A DNA stretch of 64,000 bases from Flavobacterium aestivum (GCF_026870175.2 NZ_CP113977.2:3410001-3474000); one strand, 5' to 3'. Positions 9,203 through 18,197 are shown, counted from the stretch's first letter. Notes: generated from the sequence alone by a model not told the origin. Made by a program: numbers and translations.

Positions 9203-11413
9203 TTAGGCATGCTCTTTATTAAATGAGAGTATAATTTGATTGGCAAGGTCTTCACCATTTTTATTTTTAGTAACCGATTCTTCCGTAAATAAAAATTCTT
9301 CTAAGATAATTGTGTTGTGATTTTGTGTCGACTTTAGAAATAATTGTATACCAATTTCTTTTTCAAAATCAATTAAAAGAGTATTGTCAAAGTGTACCCA
9401 ATTTGCAAATCTTGAAATGTTTCGTTTCAATCTCCAGTTCGTAAATGTTTCCAAAAGAGAAGAGTCGGTTTTAGTATAAAAAGAGTCTATTTCTTTTTGG
9501 GTTACTTTCCATTTTGCTTTCGAGAGGATGATGTCTTTGTATGTGACTCTAGGAAAATAGCTATAATGAGTTTCTAAAACTCCCCAAGAGAAGCTATAAA
9601 TCGGTTTTATGTTTTGTGATTGCAAATCACTTAAAAAATGATAAATAGGCAATGATTTATTGGAATAGTTATGTGCATTTGATAAACATGGGAGCACTTC
9701 TTTATTGTGTTTTTTAGATCGCAAAACAACAGTGTTTTTTTTGATTGAAATCATTAAATCTTCTAACTCGATTTGATGTTTTTTATTTACTCCTGAGTTA
9801 GATAAATAGGCTATTTCATAGTCTCTTAAAACAGGTCTTCTTAGAATATTACCAGTTCGTGATTCTGGTATGTGAACGATCTCAGCAAGAATCTTGTCTG
9901 AATGATAGTTAGATTCTTTTTTGATGATTTCTTTTGTCAAATTATGAATTTCAGTATTCCCATTACAAAAGCGCCCTAATAATTTTGCAGCACTAATACC
10001 ACCCGATGATTCTATAGCAATAAGTTCTTTATTCTCTTTTTTAAAATACTCAATCATTACAGAAAAAGTAGTAGGTGCATTATTCCAATTGGGATCAAAA
10101 TCTGGAAAATCTTTTTCAGAAAGAGTTAATGTAGCTCTGTTTTTTTGCAGGCACTCTTGCATTTTTTTTTCTAAAATAGAGTCAAAAGCAGTCCAGATTT
10201 CATTTTTATCATCTGCAATTTTACTGTTGAATAAAAATTTATCCAAGAGATCATGAGTGTCATTCATCTCTGAATTTTGAATATAGCCAATTCCTGTCTC
10301 CGTGTCTAAAACAGTGGTTAATGGCATTTCTCGTGATTCATATCTTTTGGTAAATGACTTTATAAAGTTGGCATGATTTAAATATGCTTTAGGCTTTTGG
10401 ATTCCGTTTAAAAACCGAATGGCTTGCAGTACTTTTTTAGGAACGGTATCGCTTAGTATATTTGAAGCAGTAGCAGTATTTAAGTCGGTCTGAAAAAGGT
10501 ACTTTTCATCATATTCGACATTTAAATTTTGAATTCCTTTTTTGATGTTTTCGTATTTTTTTTCGGAAGGAATTAGATTTTCATCTAATGCTGCAAACTG
10601 TTGTTGTATTCTTTGCAAAAGTTCGCAATCTTTTTTTAACGCTGGAATTTTATTTAGAATAGCAAAAATGCTGTTCCAATCGTCATTGCCAGTTACAGTA
10701 CCATCCAATTCGCTTACTAGAAATTGAAAATCGATAAGCTGATTTATATATTCTAAAGCTTGTTCTGTTTCAGAATCATCATCGGCTAGAAGATTAACCA
10801 TTTCATGAACAGTCATACCTGATTTGGTTTGGGACAATAAGAGAGCCAGTAAATCGGATTTTCGTATTGCCGAAATACTGTGTTCTCTTTTCGTTTTTAT
10901 GTATTTGTATTCTACATATCTATAAAAATCACCAAGCTGATAAATAGAATTATTAGGATAAAATTTAAGCAGTGGTATAACTTCTTTCCGTTTGGCTAAA
11001 TTTTGTAAAAGAGCTACCCAAAATTGCATGTCGAATTGCGTGTGACGAGCGTAAAATTCTGGGCATTCGAGTATAATGTTTGTTTCTTCGGCTATTTTGC
11101 CAACAGTGCAACCCGCAAATAATCCAAAAGGTGTACAACGGGCAGACATTCTAGCTAAATATTTTAAAAAGCTGATTTCTAGAGCTTTCTTTTTTTTATC
11201 AGATATGCTTGAAGGATTCGATTTCCATTTGTCTAAAGCCACAATTAGTTCTGGAGAAGCTAAATAGATAGCTTCTCGGATATAGAAATTTTCAAGCTGT
11301 AATAATAAGTGTTCTTGAGAGTAGTTCTCCAATACCTCTTTATAGAAAGCGATGGGAAATAAAGGCGTCCTTAAAACATAATGCTGAAAAGGGAGAACGT
11401 TGTATTTGTTCAT
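9203..11413 (-). CDS. Lantibiotic dehydratase N-terminal (glutamylation) domain protein, split LanB
   Basis: 736 aa. The N-terminus carries the Lant_dehydr_N signature LARMSARCTPFGLFAG (about residues 87-102). Family enzymes transfer glutamate from Glu-tRNA to Ser/Thr of a precursor peptide. The likely substrate is the 57-aa precursor at 13233-13406. The start codon overlaps the stop of the upstream S8 protease (TAATG), indicating translational coupling, and the elimination-domain gene follows after 3 bp. Length fits a LanB lacking its C-terminal domain. No frameshift is visible. Confidence 0.93.
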   Translation of the reverse strand: MNKYNVLPFQHYVLRTPLFPIAFYKEVLENYSQEHLLLQLENFYIREAIYLASPELIVALDKWKSNPSSISDKKKKALEISFLKYLARMSARCTPFGLFAGCTVGKIAEETNIILECPEFYARHTQFDMQFWVALLQNLAKRKEVIPLLKFYPNNSIYQLGDFYRYVEYKYIKTKREHSISAIRKSDLLALLLSQTKSGMTVHEMVNLLADDDSETEQALEYINQLIDFQFLVSELDGTVTGNDDWNSIFAILNKIPALKKDCELLQRIQQQFAALDENLIPSEKKYENIKKGIQNLNVEYDEKYLFQTDLNTATASNILSDTVPKKVLQAIRFLNGIQKPKAYLNHANFIKSFTKRYESREMPLTTVLDTETGIGYIQNSEMNDTHDLLDKFLFNSKIADDKNEIWTAFDSILEKKMQECLQKNRATLTLSEKDFPDFDPNWNNAPTTFSVMIEYFKKENKELIAIESSGGISAAKLLGRFCNGNTEIHNLTKEIIKKESNYHSDKILAEIVHIPESRTGNILRRPVLRDYEIAYLSNSGVNKKHQIELEDLMISIKKNTVVLRSKKHNKEVLPCLSNAHNYSNKSLPIYHFLSDLQSQNIKPIYSFSWGVLETHYSYFPRVTYKDIILSKAKWKVTQKEIDSFYTKTDSSLLETFTNWRLKRNISRFANWVHFDNTLLIDFEKEIGIQLFLKSTQNHNTIILEEFLFTEESVTKNKNGEDLANQIILSFNKEHA

Positions 11414-13119
11414 TATTTTTTATGCTTGCTCACTTTCTCAGCCATTAGCATGGCATTATACACATTTAAGACTTTTCCTGATTTAGATAGTTCTGAAAAA
11501 GGAACTTTTTTATCTTTTGTACCAGGAACAATAACTTCTAAATCATAAGGAGTACCTGAATCCATAATAATTTGTTTGACCTCAGTTGCGGTAAGTTTAG
11601 GATAATACGACCAGATTAAAGCAGCGGTTCCAGAGACCATAGGTCCTGCTAATGAAGTCCCTGAATCTGTTTTATAGACATTTCCCGCTCCTGTGGTGTA
11701 TATTTCATCTCCAGGAGCAAATAAATCTACATTTTGTTTCCCATAATTTGTAAAACGAGATACAAACATACTATTCAATTTTAAGGAAATCGAACCCACA
11801 TTGATAAAATTGCTACAAACTTCTTTTGAGCCGTCAAAACAATTATCGCTAGGATAGTATGGATTTTCATCAACATTAAATTTATTATTTCCTGCACTGT
11901 GAATGAGTAAAACATTGTGCTCTTCGGCATATTTGAAGGCTTCAAAAACCCATTCTTTATGTAGAGAGAATTCTTTACCGAAAGACATATTGATTATTTT
12001 GGCACCATTATCTACAGCATAACGCACTGCCATAGCAATATCTTTGTCATTCTCATCTCCAGAATAAGAGATGTTTAAAGGCATGATTTTTACATTGTCG
12101 GAAATTCCTTTTATTCCTTTATTATTTGTCCTGTTTGCAGCTATAATACCTGATACTTTAGTACAATGGTCTTGAATAGTTCGATGATTGGTTTTATTAT
12201 TAGAAATGTTATTATTCCCATATCCTTTTTCTAAAATTTTAGGATTGTCACCTAAAGAAGTGCGTTCATTAAAATTTATATTCAAATTTTTATTGAGTAT
12301 TGAATCTGCTTGAGTTTCATTTTCTTTTACATCTTCCAAAGAGTGTTCATTGAAATCTAGCCTTGCTTTCATAAAACCTATCATTGCTCCAATATCCCAG
12401 TCTCTGTCTTCTCGCCTTTGTCTAAATGTTTTGTCATTTATTTTATACTTTTTATACATACTATCCAATTGTTGGTAGGTATAATCTTCTTTTGGGAAAT
12501 AATGTTTTAAGCTATCTTTGGCTATTGGATAAGTAAGAACACTATAGTTTAATGATTTTAACCAGTTTTTGTAATAATTAATCTCTTTTTCAAGTATTTT
12601 TTGTGCTCTAAGGTATTCTTTATAATTTGAAAGTTCTTGAGCAGTAATTTGGCTCTCTATTTTATCTTTATATAGAGTTTCCCATTCTCTAACAATTCTT
12701 ACATATTCGAAATTTCCCCATACTATATAACCTCCGCTCTTTGTGCCCGTAAAGCTCCAACCATTGATATCATCTATATAACCATTTTTGTCATCATCGA
12801 TACCATTGTTTGGAATCTCATTAGGGTTCGTCCAGATTTTTTCTTGTAGATCCTCATGTTTTAAATCAATTTGGGTGTCTATTATAGCTACAATAATATC
12901 TTTACTTTTGGGTTTCTTTTTATTTTGAGCATACCATTTATCTAGAGAAATACCTGGAATAGTGTCTTGTCCATAATCTTTTTGATACCACGTTTGTAAG
13001 ATTAATGGGGTAACCTTTTTTTTAGCAGTCAAATTGGTATAGGAATTATAGGCTTCCTTTGAAGACTTGCAACTTGCGAAGAATAGTAAAATAAATAAAA
13101 AAGAATAGATGAATTTCAT
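11413..13119 (-). CDS. S8 (subtilisin-family) serine protease lipoprotein, putative leader protease
   Basis: 568 aa from the ATG at 13119 (a TTG two codons earlier is less likely). The N-terminus is a lipoprotein signal ending FFASC, so it is probably membrane-anchored outside the cytoplasm. The subtilisin triad is visible: Asp in VAIIDTQID (about residue 81), His in DHCTKVSGIIAAN (about 320) and Ser in GTSLAGPMVSG (about 490). The His motif is unusual: HCTKVSG replaces the common HGTHVAG, though the catalytic His itself is kept. The Asp-His gap is filled by a roughly 230-residue insertion that is largely polar. Lying between precursor and LanB genes, it is best read as a LanP-type protease acting on the lanthipeptide, but general proteolysis cannot be excluded. 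Confidence 0.88.
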   Translation of the reverse strand: MKFIYSFLFILLFFASCKSSKEAYNSYTNLTAKKKVTPLILQTWYQKDYGQDTIPGISLDKWYAQNKKKPKSKDIIVAIIDTQIDLKHEDLQEKIWTNPNEIPNNGIDDDKNGYIDDINGWSFTGTKSGGYIVWGNFEYVRIVREWETLYKDKIESQITAQELSNYKEYLRAQKILEKEINYYKNWLKSLNYSVLTYPIAKDSLKHYFPKEDYTYQQLDSMYKKYKINDKTFRQRREDRDWDIGAMIGFMKARLDFNEHSLEDVKENETQADSILNKNLNINFNERTSLGDNPKILEKGYGNNNISNNKTNHRTIQDHCTKVSGIIAANRTNNKGIKGISDNVKIMPLNISYSGDENDKDIAMAVRYAVDNGAKIINMSFGKEFSLHKEWVFEAFKYAEEHNVLLIHSAGNNKFNVDENPYYPSDNCFDGSKEVCSNFINVGSISLKLNSMFVSRFTNYGKQNVDLFAPGDEIYTTGAGNVYKTDSGTSLAGPMVSGTAALIWSYYPKLTATEVKQIIMDSGTPYDLEVIVPGTKDKKVPFSELSKSGKVLNVYNAMLMAEKVSKHKK

Positions 13120-13162
13120 AAACAAAAATATTAGAAGAACTGTATATTTTACATTATTTAAT

Positions 13163-13209
13163 CACAGATTTAAAAGATTAAAATGATTTTTTAATCTTTT
13201 AAATCTGTG
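13163..13209 (-). terminator. 21-bp perfect hairpin between precursor and protease genes (possible attenuator)
   Basis: Arms 13163-13183 and 13189-13209 are perfectly complementary over 21 bp with a 5-nt loop. Read on the minus strand, it follows the precursor stop by 23 bp and precedes the protease start by 43 bp. A hairpin here could stop most transcripts and keep precursor mRNA in excess over enzyme mRNA, as in many RiPP operons. It lacks a long U tail, so RNA stabilisation is the alternative. Confidence 0.55.
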
Positions 13210-13232
13210 AGTATTTTTTAAGTTTGAATCTT

Positions 13233-13406
13233 TTAAAATTGATTACTATCTCTTTCACAGTTACTACTAGTATTTGTAATCGTACCTGGATCCTCAGTTC
13301 CTGGACTACCGCCTCCATTAATCAGATTCATTTTTTTAAATTTTACTACTTCGAATTTTTTTAGATCAAATTTTTTGATTGTTTTTTTGTCTTTGTTAGT
13401 TTTCAT
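13233..13406 (-). CDS. Class I lanthipeptide-type precursor with GG leader
   Basis: 57 aa from the ATG at 13406; an upstream in-frame TTG at 13442 overlaps the promoter and is rejected. The leader is Lys-rich (MKTNKDKKTIKKFDLKKFEV) and ends in MNLINGGG, a double-glycine site suited to C39 exporters. The core after GG has four Thr, several Ser and a single Cys (SSNCERDSNQF at the end), giving LanB substrates but at most one lanthionine ring. It heads the minus-strand operon precursor, S8 protease, LanB-N, LanB-C. A Bacteroidetes -7 element and the 19-bp motif shared with the divergent promoter lie upstream. Size, leader and context make this call strong although the core resembles no peptide I know. 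Confidence 0.85.
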   Translation of the reverse strand: MKTNKDKKTIKKFDLKKFEVVKFKKMNLINGGGSPGTEDPGTITNTSSNCERDSNQF

Positions 13407-13439
13407 AATTTTAAGTTTTTTATTAGTTTTTAGTATTGA

Positions 13440-13447
13440 CAAATTTA
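13440..13447 (-). promoter_or_regulatory. -7 promoter element of the lanthipeptide operon
   Basis: On the minus strand the bases read TAAATTTG, a match to TAnnTTTG, 33 bp before the precursor ATG. The 19-bp motif at 13491-13510 ends about 43 bp further upstream, a position suited to an activator. Confidence 0.5.
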
Positions 13448-13490
13448 TTGACTTCTTTTTTTGAGGATAAAAAAAACTGTATTTTGCTTG

Positions 13491-13510
13491 TCGGAATTCG
13501 GGAATTTCGA
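13491..13510 (+). promoter_or_regulatory. Operator-like motif upstream of the lanthipeptide operon
   Basis: TCGGAATTCGGGAATTTCGA. The core CGGAATTCGGGAATTTCGA matches two sites between the regulator and receptor genes (consensus CGGAWTTCRGGAATNNCGA). Presumed binding site of the TPR/AraC-type regulator encoded between them (inference). Confidence 0.6.
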
Positions 13511-13539
13511 TTTTTTAAGAATGCAATTATTTGACAATG

Positions 13540-15267
13540 TTATATTTGTGTTTTTTTGGATTTTTCTAGTTCTTTAATAAAGTAAGTTGGTTTTATGCCT
13601 GTTTTTTTGTGGAAAGCTGCTGAAAAGGATTCGGCACTATTAAAACCAAACTCCAATGCCAATGCTTGAATAGTATAATTTCTCAATTTATTGTTTTGTT
13701 GCAATTGTACAATTGCAAATTCTACTCTTAAATCGTTGATGTATTGAATAAAGGTTTTACCTTTATATGTATTCACTATTTTAGAAATGTATTTGCTATT
13801 TGTTTCAAAAGTATTGGAGAGGATTTGTACCGTAATATTAGGTTGTAAAAACTCTTTTTTGGTTTCAAAACGTTTGAGTTTTTCCAGAATTTGATTGATC
13901 AATTCTTCGGAAATACCGATATCCTCCTTATTATTAGTTTGAGTTTCGGCTTTATTTTCTTCGTTATCAGTATTTATAAAATTACTATTGGATAACTTCG
14001 TTTGATTCATGATTTTTTCGAATCGGCTTCTGTCTCTTTTTTTTAAATTAAGTTGATAAATTCCAAACCCGCTAACAGATATAGAAATTAAAAGTAAACC
14101 GCCAATGCTCCAATATGATTTAGAATTATCTTCTTCTAAAGATTCTATAAGTATTTCTTTTTCCGAAAGTAAGTGAGGAGTATCATATTCTTTTTGCAGT
14201 TTTTTTGTTAGCTCTTTATAATTGGTTTGGAGAACACTGTCAATGTACATGTATCTTGTTATGTATTTTAACTGGTTTTCTTTGTCTTTTTTTTCTTTAA
14301 AATAAGATATCAAATAAGGATATCCACTTATAAATTCCGGAGTTATTCTTTTTGTTTTGTTATAAATTGAATCTACTCTTATAAAATTTTTAACCGCCAT
14401 AGTTTTACTTCCTAAACCTTCATAGGTTTTCCCTAAATAGTAATAGGCCGCCAAAGTATTACCTTCATCTTTAAATATAATCATCTTTGGTAATGCTTTG
14501 GTAATACTGTCTAATGCAGCTTTGAATTTTTTTTGCAATACTAAGTTTGCTCCTTCATTTAATATGAAAAGAGCATTATATCTGTTATCCTTTGTTAGTT
14601 TTGATTCTCGAAAGCCCAATTTATTATAGTAAGTAGCAGAGTCTGTTTGATTGAGTGCTTTAAAAGCATCTGCTAAAGCAAATATTACATCCTGATAGCC
14701 ATAAGAATACATTTGCGTTCTGATTTCTTTGTCTTTATAATAATTAAAACATTCTCTATATAAATTGAGGGCTTCACGCACTTCTCCTAATTCTTCTGAT
14801 CGTAAAACAGCAATTGAAAATTTAACTTTATAATAAAAATCTTTATTATTTGTTTGCGCATATTTTTCTGCCAGTATAAAATTATCTATTGCTTGCCTAT
14901 ATTTAAACAGTTTTTTTAATTTATAAGCTTTACTTGAATAGGCATAAGCAGGAAATTTAGAGTCATTCTCCTTTCTTGAAAAGGTAATGCAACTATCTAA
15001 ATATTTGATTGCTTTATTACCTTCATTCTCTAATGAATATAAAAAGTATCCTCTTGCTTTTTGAATATGATTATTTTCATTTTTTGCTTTAGTTAAATAA
15101 GCATTGGCGCATTCCAGTTGTAGTTTTTGGTCTTTCTCATTATCAAAATATAAATTCTTTAATTCATCATAAGTCAGTCGTGAAATCTCCCTTTTTGATG
15201 CCTGTCCGAGTATAGCAAACGGAATTAGGAGTATAAAAAGAAATTTATTCCATTGTAAATAGTTCAT
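13540..15267 (-). CDS. TPR-containing membrane AraC-family transcriptional regulator
   Basis: 575 aa from the ATG at 15267, where a signal-anchor begins (MNYLQWNKFLFILLIPF); an in-frame ATG at 15327 would add 20 residues in front. Residues about 30-370 are TPR-like helical repeats, followed by a transmembrane segment (WSIGGLLLISISVSGFGIYQL, about residues 400-420) and a C-terminal AraC-type double HTH (LSNTFETNSKYISKIVN ... LALEFGFNSAESFSAAFHKKTG). This sensor-like architecture is frequent in Bacteroidetes. It sits between the lanthipeptide operon and the receptor/radical-SAM operon and is divergent from the latter, with matching motifs at both promoters, so it probably co-regulates them. The signal sensed is unknown; a peptide is plausible. 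Confidence 0.87.
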   Translation of the reverse strand: MNYLQWNKFLFILLIPFAILGQASKREISRLTYDELKNLYFDNEKDQKLQLECANAYLTKAKNENNHIQKARGYFLYSLENEGNKAIKYLDSCITFSRKENDSKFPAYAYSSKAYKLKKLFKYRQAIDNFILAEKYAQTNNKDFYYKVKFSIAVLRSEELGEVREALNLYRECFNYYKDKEIRTQMYSYGYQDVIFALADAFKALNQTDSATYYNKLGFRESKLTKDNRYNALFILNEGANLVLQKKFKAALDSITKALPKMIIFKDEGNTLAAYYYLGKTYEGLGSKTMAVKNFIRVDSIYNKTKRITPEFISGYPYLISYFKEKKDKENQLKYITRYMYIDSVLQTNYKELTKKLQKEYDTPHLLSEKEILIESLEEDNSKSYWSIGGLLLISISVSGFGIYQLNLKKRDRSRFEKIMNQTKLSNSNFINTDNEENKAETQTNNKEDIGISEELINQILEKLKRFETKKEFLQPNITVQILSNTFETNSKYISKIVNTYKGKTFIQYINDLRVEFAIVQLQQNNKLRNYTIQALALEFGFNSAESFSAAFHKKTGIKPTYFIKELEKSKKTQI

Positions 15268-15380
15268 GTGATTTTGTCTTGTAAATAAATACTGCAAATA
15301 AACGCAAATTTCAAATAAAATAATCATTTTCTTATAAATTTAACAATTAAATGATAATCAGGTATTTACACTTTTTCTAA

Positions 15381-15423
15381 TTTCGGAATTCCTGAAATCC
15401 GTAACGGAATTCAGGAATCACGA
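15381..15423 (+). promoter_or_regulatory. Pair of inverted operator-like motifs in the divergent promoter region
   Basis: Site A (15383-15401, minus orientation) reads CGGATTTCAGGAATTCCGA and site B (15405-15423, plus) reads CGGAATTCAGGAATCACGA. Together they form an inverted repeat with TTCCTGAA / TTCAGGAA arms. A third copy lies at 13492-13510 and a half-like GGAATGTCG at 15465-15473. The rest of the spacer is AT-rich. Confidence 0.62.
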
Positions 15424-15457
15424 CAATCATTGTTTGCTTTTGGTAGGGTATTTCTAC

Positions 15458-15465
15458 TAGTTTTG
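15458..15465 (+). promoter_or_regulatory. -7 promoter element of the receptor / radical-SAM operon
   Basis: TAGTTTTG matches TAnnTTTG and lies 38 bp before the ATG at 15504. Operator site B ends 34 bp upstream, close to where the -33 region would be. Confidence 0.45.
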
Positions 15466-15503
15466 GAATGTCGTAAATCATAAATATTTAAGATTTTTTT
15501 AGA

Positions 15504-17888
15504 ATGATAAAAATTATTTTTTGCCTAACCCTCTTTTGGAGCTCAGTTTTATTTTCACAAGTTAAAATAACTGGTAAAGTTGTTAATGATCAAAACAAGT
15601 TTATTGAATATGCAGAAGTTTTGTTAATAAATAAAGACTCTGTTGTCATAAAAAGTGAATTAACTAATGTAAATGGAGAATTTACTATACATATTGAAAA
15701 GGGTAGTTATCTTTTAAAAATAAGAAAGTTAGGGTCAGTTTTATGGAAGCAAAAAATGAATCTAGATCAAAGTATTGATTTAGGCATCATTAAAATAATA
15801 GAGAAAGAACAAAAGCTAATAGAAGTGGTAGTAATAGGAAGGAAGAAACTTGTAGAAAGAAAAGTGGATCGATTGGTCTTTAATGTTGAGAATTCTTTAG
15901 CCGCTAAAGGTGGGGACGCTTTTGATGCATTAAAAGCAACACCTAGTTTAATAGTCCAAGAGAATTCAATATCGATTGTTGGTAAATCAACAATTTCAGT
16001 AATGATTGATGATCGTTTGTTGCAACTTTCAGGAGAAGATTTATCTAATATGCTAAAATCCATTTCTGCTGATAATATATCAAAAATAGAAGTTATCACT
16101 AACCCTCCTTCAAAATATAGTGCAGAAGGTAATAGTGGTTTAATAAATATTGTATTGAAAAAAGCAAAAAAGGATTTTTTTAATGGGAATGTTAAAACAT
16201 CATATACCCAAGCAAAATATGGAACTAAAGATTTAGGAGGTGGTGTTAATTATCAAGAAAATAAACTAACCCTTAGTTCAAATTTTTTCATTACCAAAGG
16301 TATTGGTGCGCCAATTCAAAAATATGATATTTTTTATCCAAATTATACATGGAATGAGGCATATAATGTGAAAAATTTACGCAATAATGAGAATTTAAGG
16401 ATTGCTTTGGATTATAAAATTTCATCTAAAACAAGTATTGGTATTGAATATAATGGAATATCTAATACATCTGAAATAAAATCTAAAAATGTCTCCAAGA
16501 TTATTAATAGATTTTCGAATCAATTGGATTCAATTATTAAAACATCATCAATTAAAAACATTGATAGAAAAACAAATTCTTTAAATTTTCATAGTGTTAC
16601 CAAACTCGATTCAATGGGGAAATTTTTTTCAATAGATTTCGATTATTTTGACTATGACTATTTTATAAATAACAAATTCAATACTAATACTCTTTTCCCA
16701 AATGGAGAGTTAAAACCCAACAGTTCTTTTTTAGCCATTAATAAAGGACAGCAAAATATTGACATTTATTCCTCAAAAGTTGATTTTACACTACCATTAA
16801 ATTGGGTTAGCATTTCTTTTGGTGGGAAGCTATCTTTTACAAAAAACGATAATGAGATTATATTTTATGATATACTTTCTGATCAATTTATTTTAGATCC
16901 AACAAAAAGCAATCGTTTTTTGTATGAAGAAAATAATGGTGCTTTATATGTTTCGGCAAATAAAGAATTATCAAAAAGATGGAATATTCAATTAGGGTTG
17001 AGATTAGAAAATACGAGTACAAAAAGTACTTTGATAGATACATATAATGTTTATAAAAATAATTATACGGAATTATTTCCTACATTTTATTTGACTTACA
17101 ATACTGAAAAAGAAACTACCTTTTCATTAAATTATAGCAGAAGAATTGAAAGACCTTCATATAATCTATTAAATCCATTTCGGATTTATTCTACAGCTAC
17201 AAATTATACAGAAGGGAATCCTTATTTAACTCCATATTTTAGTAATAATATAGAATTAGCATGTACAAAAGGTAGTTTTTATCATTCTGTTTATTTTAAC
17301 CATATAAGCAAGGGTATTGATCAAATTACCTTTACGAATGATTCACTTAATTATCAATATACTATCCCCTATAATTTTTTCAAGAATAAAAGACTTGGCG
17401 TTTCTGAAAATTACTCTTTTGCAAAAGTTAAAGGCTGGCAAAGTAATAATGGATTAAACATTTTTTATACTCAAACTAAGTCTAGCCTAAAAGAGACACC
17501 TCCTATGATTGAAGGTTTGTCAATGTACTTATCAAGTTATAACAATTTTACGCTTAATAAATTAAAAACACTTACTGCTGAGCTAAATTTTATATTTCAA
17601 TCGGCATCAGTTTCAAATAGTTATAAAACAACAGCATACTATAGGTTTGATACTGGAATTAAACAGGAATTATATAACAGAAAATTACAATTAGTAATTA
17701 CAATTAGCGACATATTTAAAACGAGTGCTATTATTTTTAGTAACAACATAAACGACATTCGACAAGAAAAATTTGATTATCAAGATACTCAAAAAATTAG
17801 ATTTTCAGCCATTTATAAATTTGGAAAATCAATTAAAGAGAACAAAAGAGAATTCAGTAATAAAGAAGAGGAAAAAAGAATAAAATAA
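15504..17888 (+). CDS. TonB-dependent-receptor-like outer-membrane beta-barrel protein
   Basis: 794 aa. A signal peptide (MIKIIFCLTLFWSSVLFSQ) is followed by a CarboxypepD-regulatory-like Ig fold (VKITGKVVNDQNKFIEYAEV, about residues 20-100), a plug-like domain (about 110-215, with GGDAFDALKATPSLIV and SGLINIVLKK) and a long beta-barrel to the end (NYSRRIERPSYNLLNPF is a typical barrel segment). The tail KENKREFSNKEEEKRIK is charged and does not end in the usual aromatic residue. It heads the plus-strand operon with the 59-aa precursor, radical-SAM enzyme and exporter, so it may pass the peptide through the outer membrane, act in immunity, or take up a signal. Confidence 0.85.
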   Translation: MIKIIFCLTLFWSSVLFSQVKITGKVVNDQNKFIEYAEVLLINKDSVVIKSELTNVNGEFTIHIEKGSYLLKIRKLGSVLWKQKMNLDQSIDLGIIKIIEKEQKLIEVVVIGRKKLVERKVDRLVFNVENSLAAKGGDAFDALKATPSLIVQENSISIVGKSTISVMIDDRLLQLSGEDLSNMLKSISADNISKIEVITNPPSKYSAEGNSGLINIVLKKAKKDFFNGNVKTSYTQAKYGTKDLGGGVNYQENKLTLSSNFFITKGIGAPIQKYDIFYPNYTWNEAYNVKNLRNNENLRIALDYKISSKTSIGIEYNGISNTSEIKSKNVSKIINRFSNQLDSIIKTSSIKNIDRKTNSLNFHSVTKLDSMGKFFSIDFDYFDYDYFINNKFNTNTLFPNGELKPNSSFLAINKGQQNIDIYSSKVDFTLPLNWVSISFGGKLSFTKNDNEIIFYDILSDQFILDPTKSNRFLYEENNGALYVSANKELSKRWNIQLGLRLENTSTKSTLIDTYNVYKNNYTELFPTFYLTYNTEKETTFSLNYSRRIERPSYNLLNPFRIYSTATNYTEGNPYLTPYFSNNIELACTKGSFYHSVYFNHISKGIDQITFTNDSLNYQYTIPYNFFKNKRLGVSENYSFAKVKGWQSNNGLNIFYTQTKSSLKETPPMIEGLSMYLSSYNNFTLNKLKTLTAELNFIFQSASVSNSYKTTAYYRFDTGIKQELYNRKLQLVITISDIFKTSAIIFSNNINDIRQEKFDYQDTQKIRFSAIYKFGKSIKENKREFSNKEEEKRIK

Positions 17889-17980
17889 AGATAAAAGTAT
17901 TAAAAAAAAGCTTGCAAGCCAGTCCAATAATGACTTTATGACTCAAAAAGAATAGTCTAAAATCTTAAATAAATTATATC

Positions 17981-18160
17981 ATGAAATTTAAATTAAACAA
18001 CAATGATTTTAAATCATTAGAGAATTCCGTTAGCCTGATTGAAAATCCAGTATTAAAAAAAGCGGCATTAGATGTAGCAAATTCACCATTCGCTGGAGGG
18101 GGTGCCCCTGGTTGTTTTGCAAAATGTGATTTCTGTGAAGCTCAATGGGCACAAGCATAA
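17981..18160 (+). CDS. Radical-SAM-modified RiPP precursor, 59 aa
   Basis: The ORF begins at the ATG at 17981 (MKFKLNNNDFKSLENSVSL) and ends at TAA 18158-18160. It has a helical leader rich in Asn, Lys and Leu, a GGG stretch (SPFAGGG) suited to C39 cleavage, and a short C-terminal core APGCFAKCDFCEAQWAQA with three Cys and three aromatics spaced as F-A-K, F-C-E and W-A-Q. It lies 88 bp before the FxsB-like radical-SAM gene and is followed by a hairpin. FxsB-type enzymes make three-residue cyclophanes at aromatic-X-X motifs, so those triplets are candidate sites; Cys thioethers are the alternative. I know of no described peptide with this core. Confidence 0.85.
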   Translation: MKFKLNNNDFKSLENSVSLIENPVLKKAALDVANSPFAGGGAPGCFAKCDFCEAQWAQA

Positions 18161-18175
18161 ACAATTAATTATAGA

Positions 18176-18197
18176 CCGTCTAAATATATTTAGACGG
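18176..18197 (+). terminator. Perfect 22-bp palindromic hairpin after the precursor gene
   Basis: CCGTC...GACGG: arms of 11 bp, perfectly self-complementary, 16 bp after the precursor stop and 51 bp before the radical-SAM ATG. No long T run follows, so partial termination or mRNA 3'-end protection is likelier than full termination. It parallels the hairpin after the lanthipeptide precursor. Confidence 0.55.
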
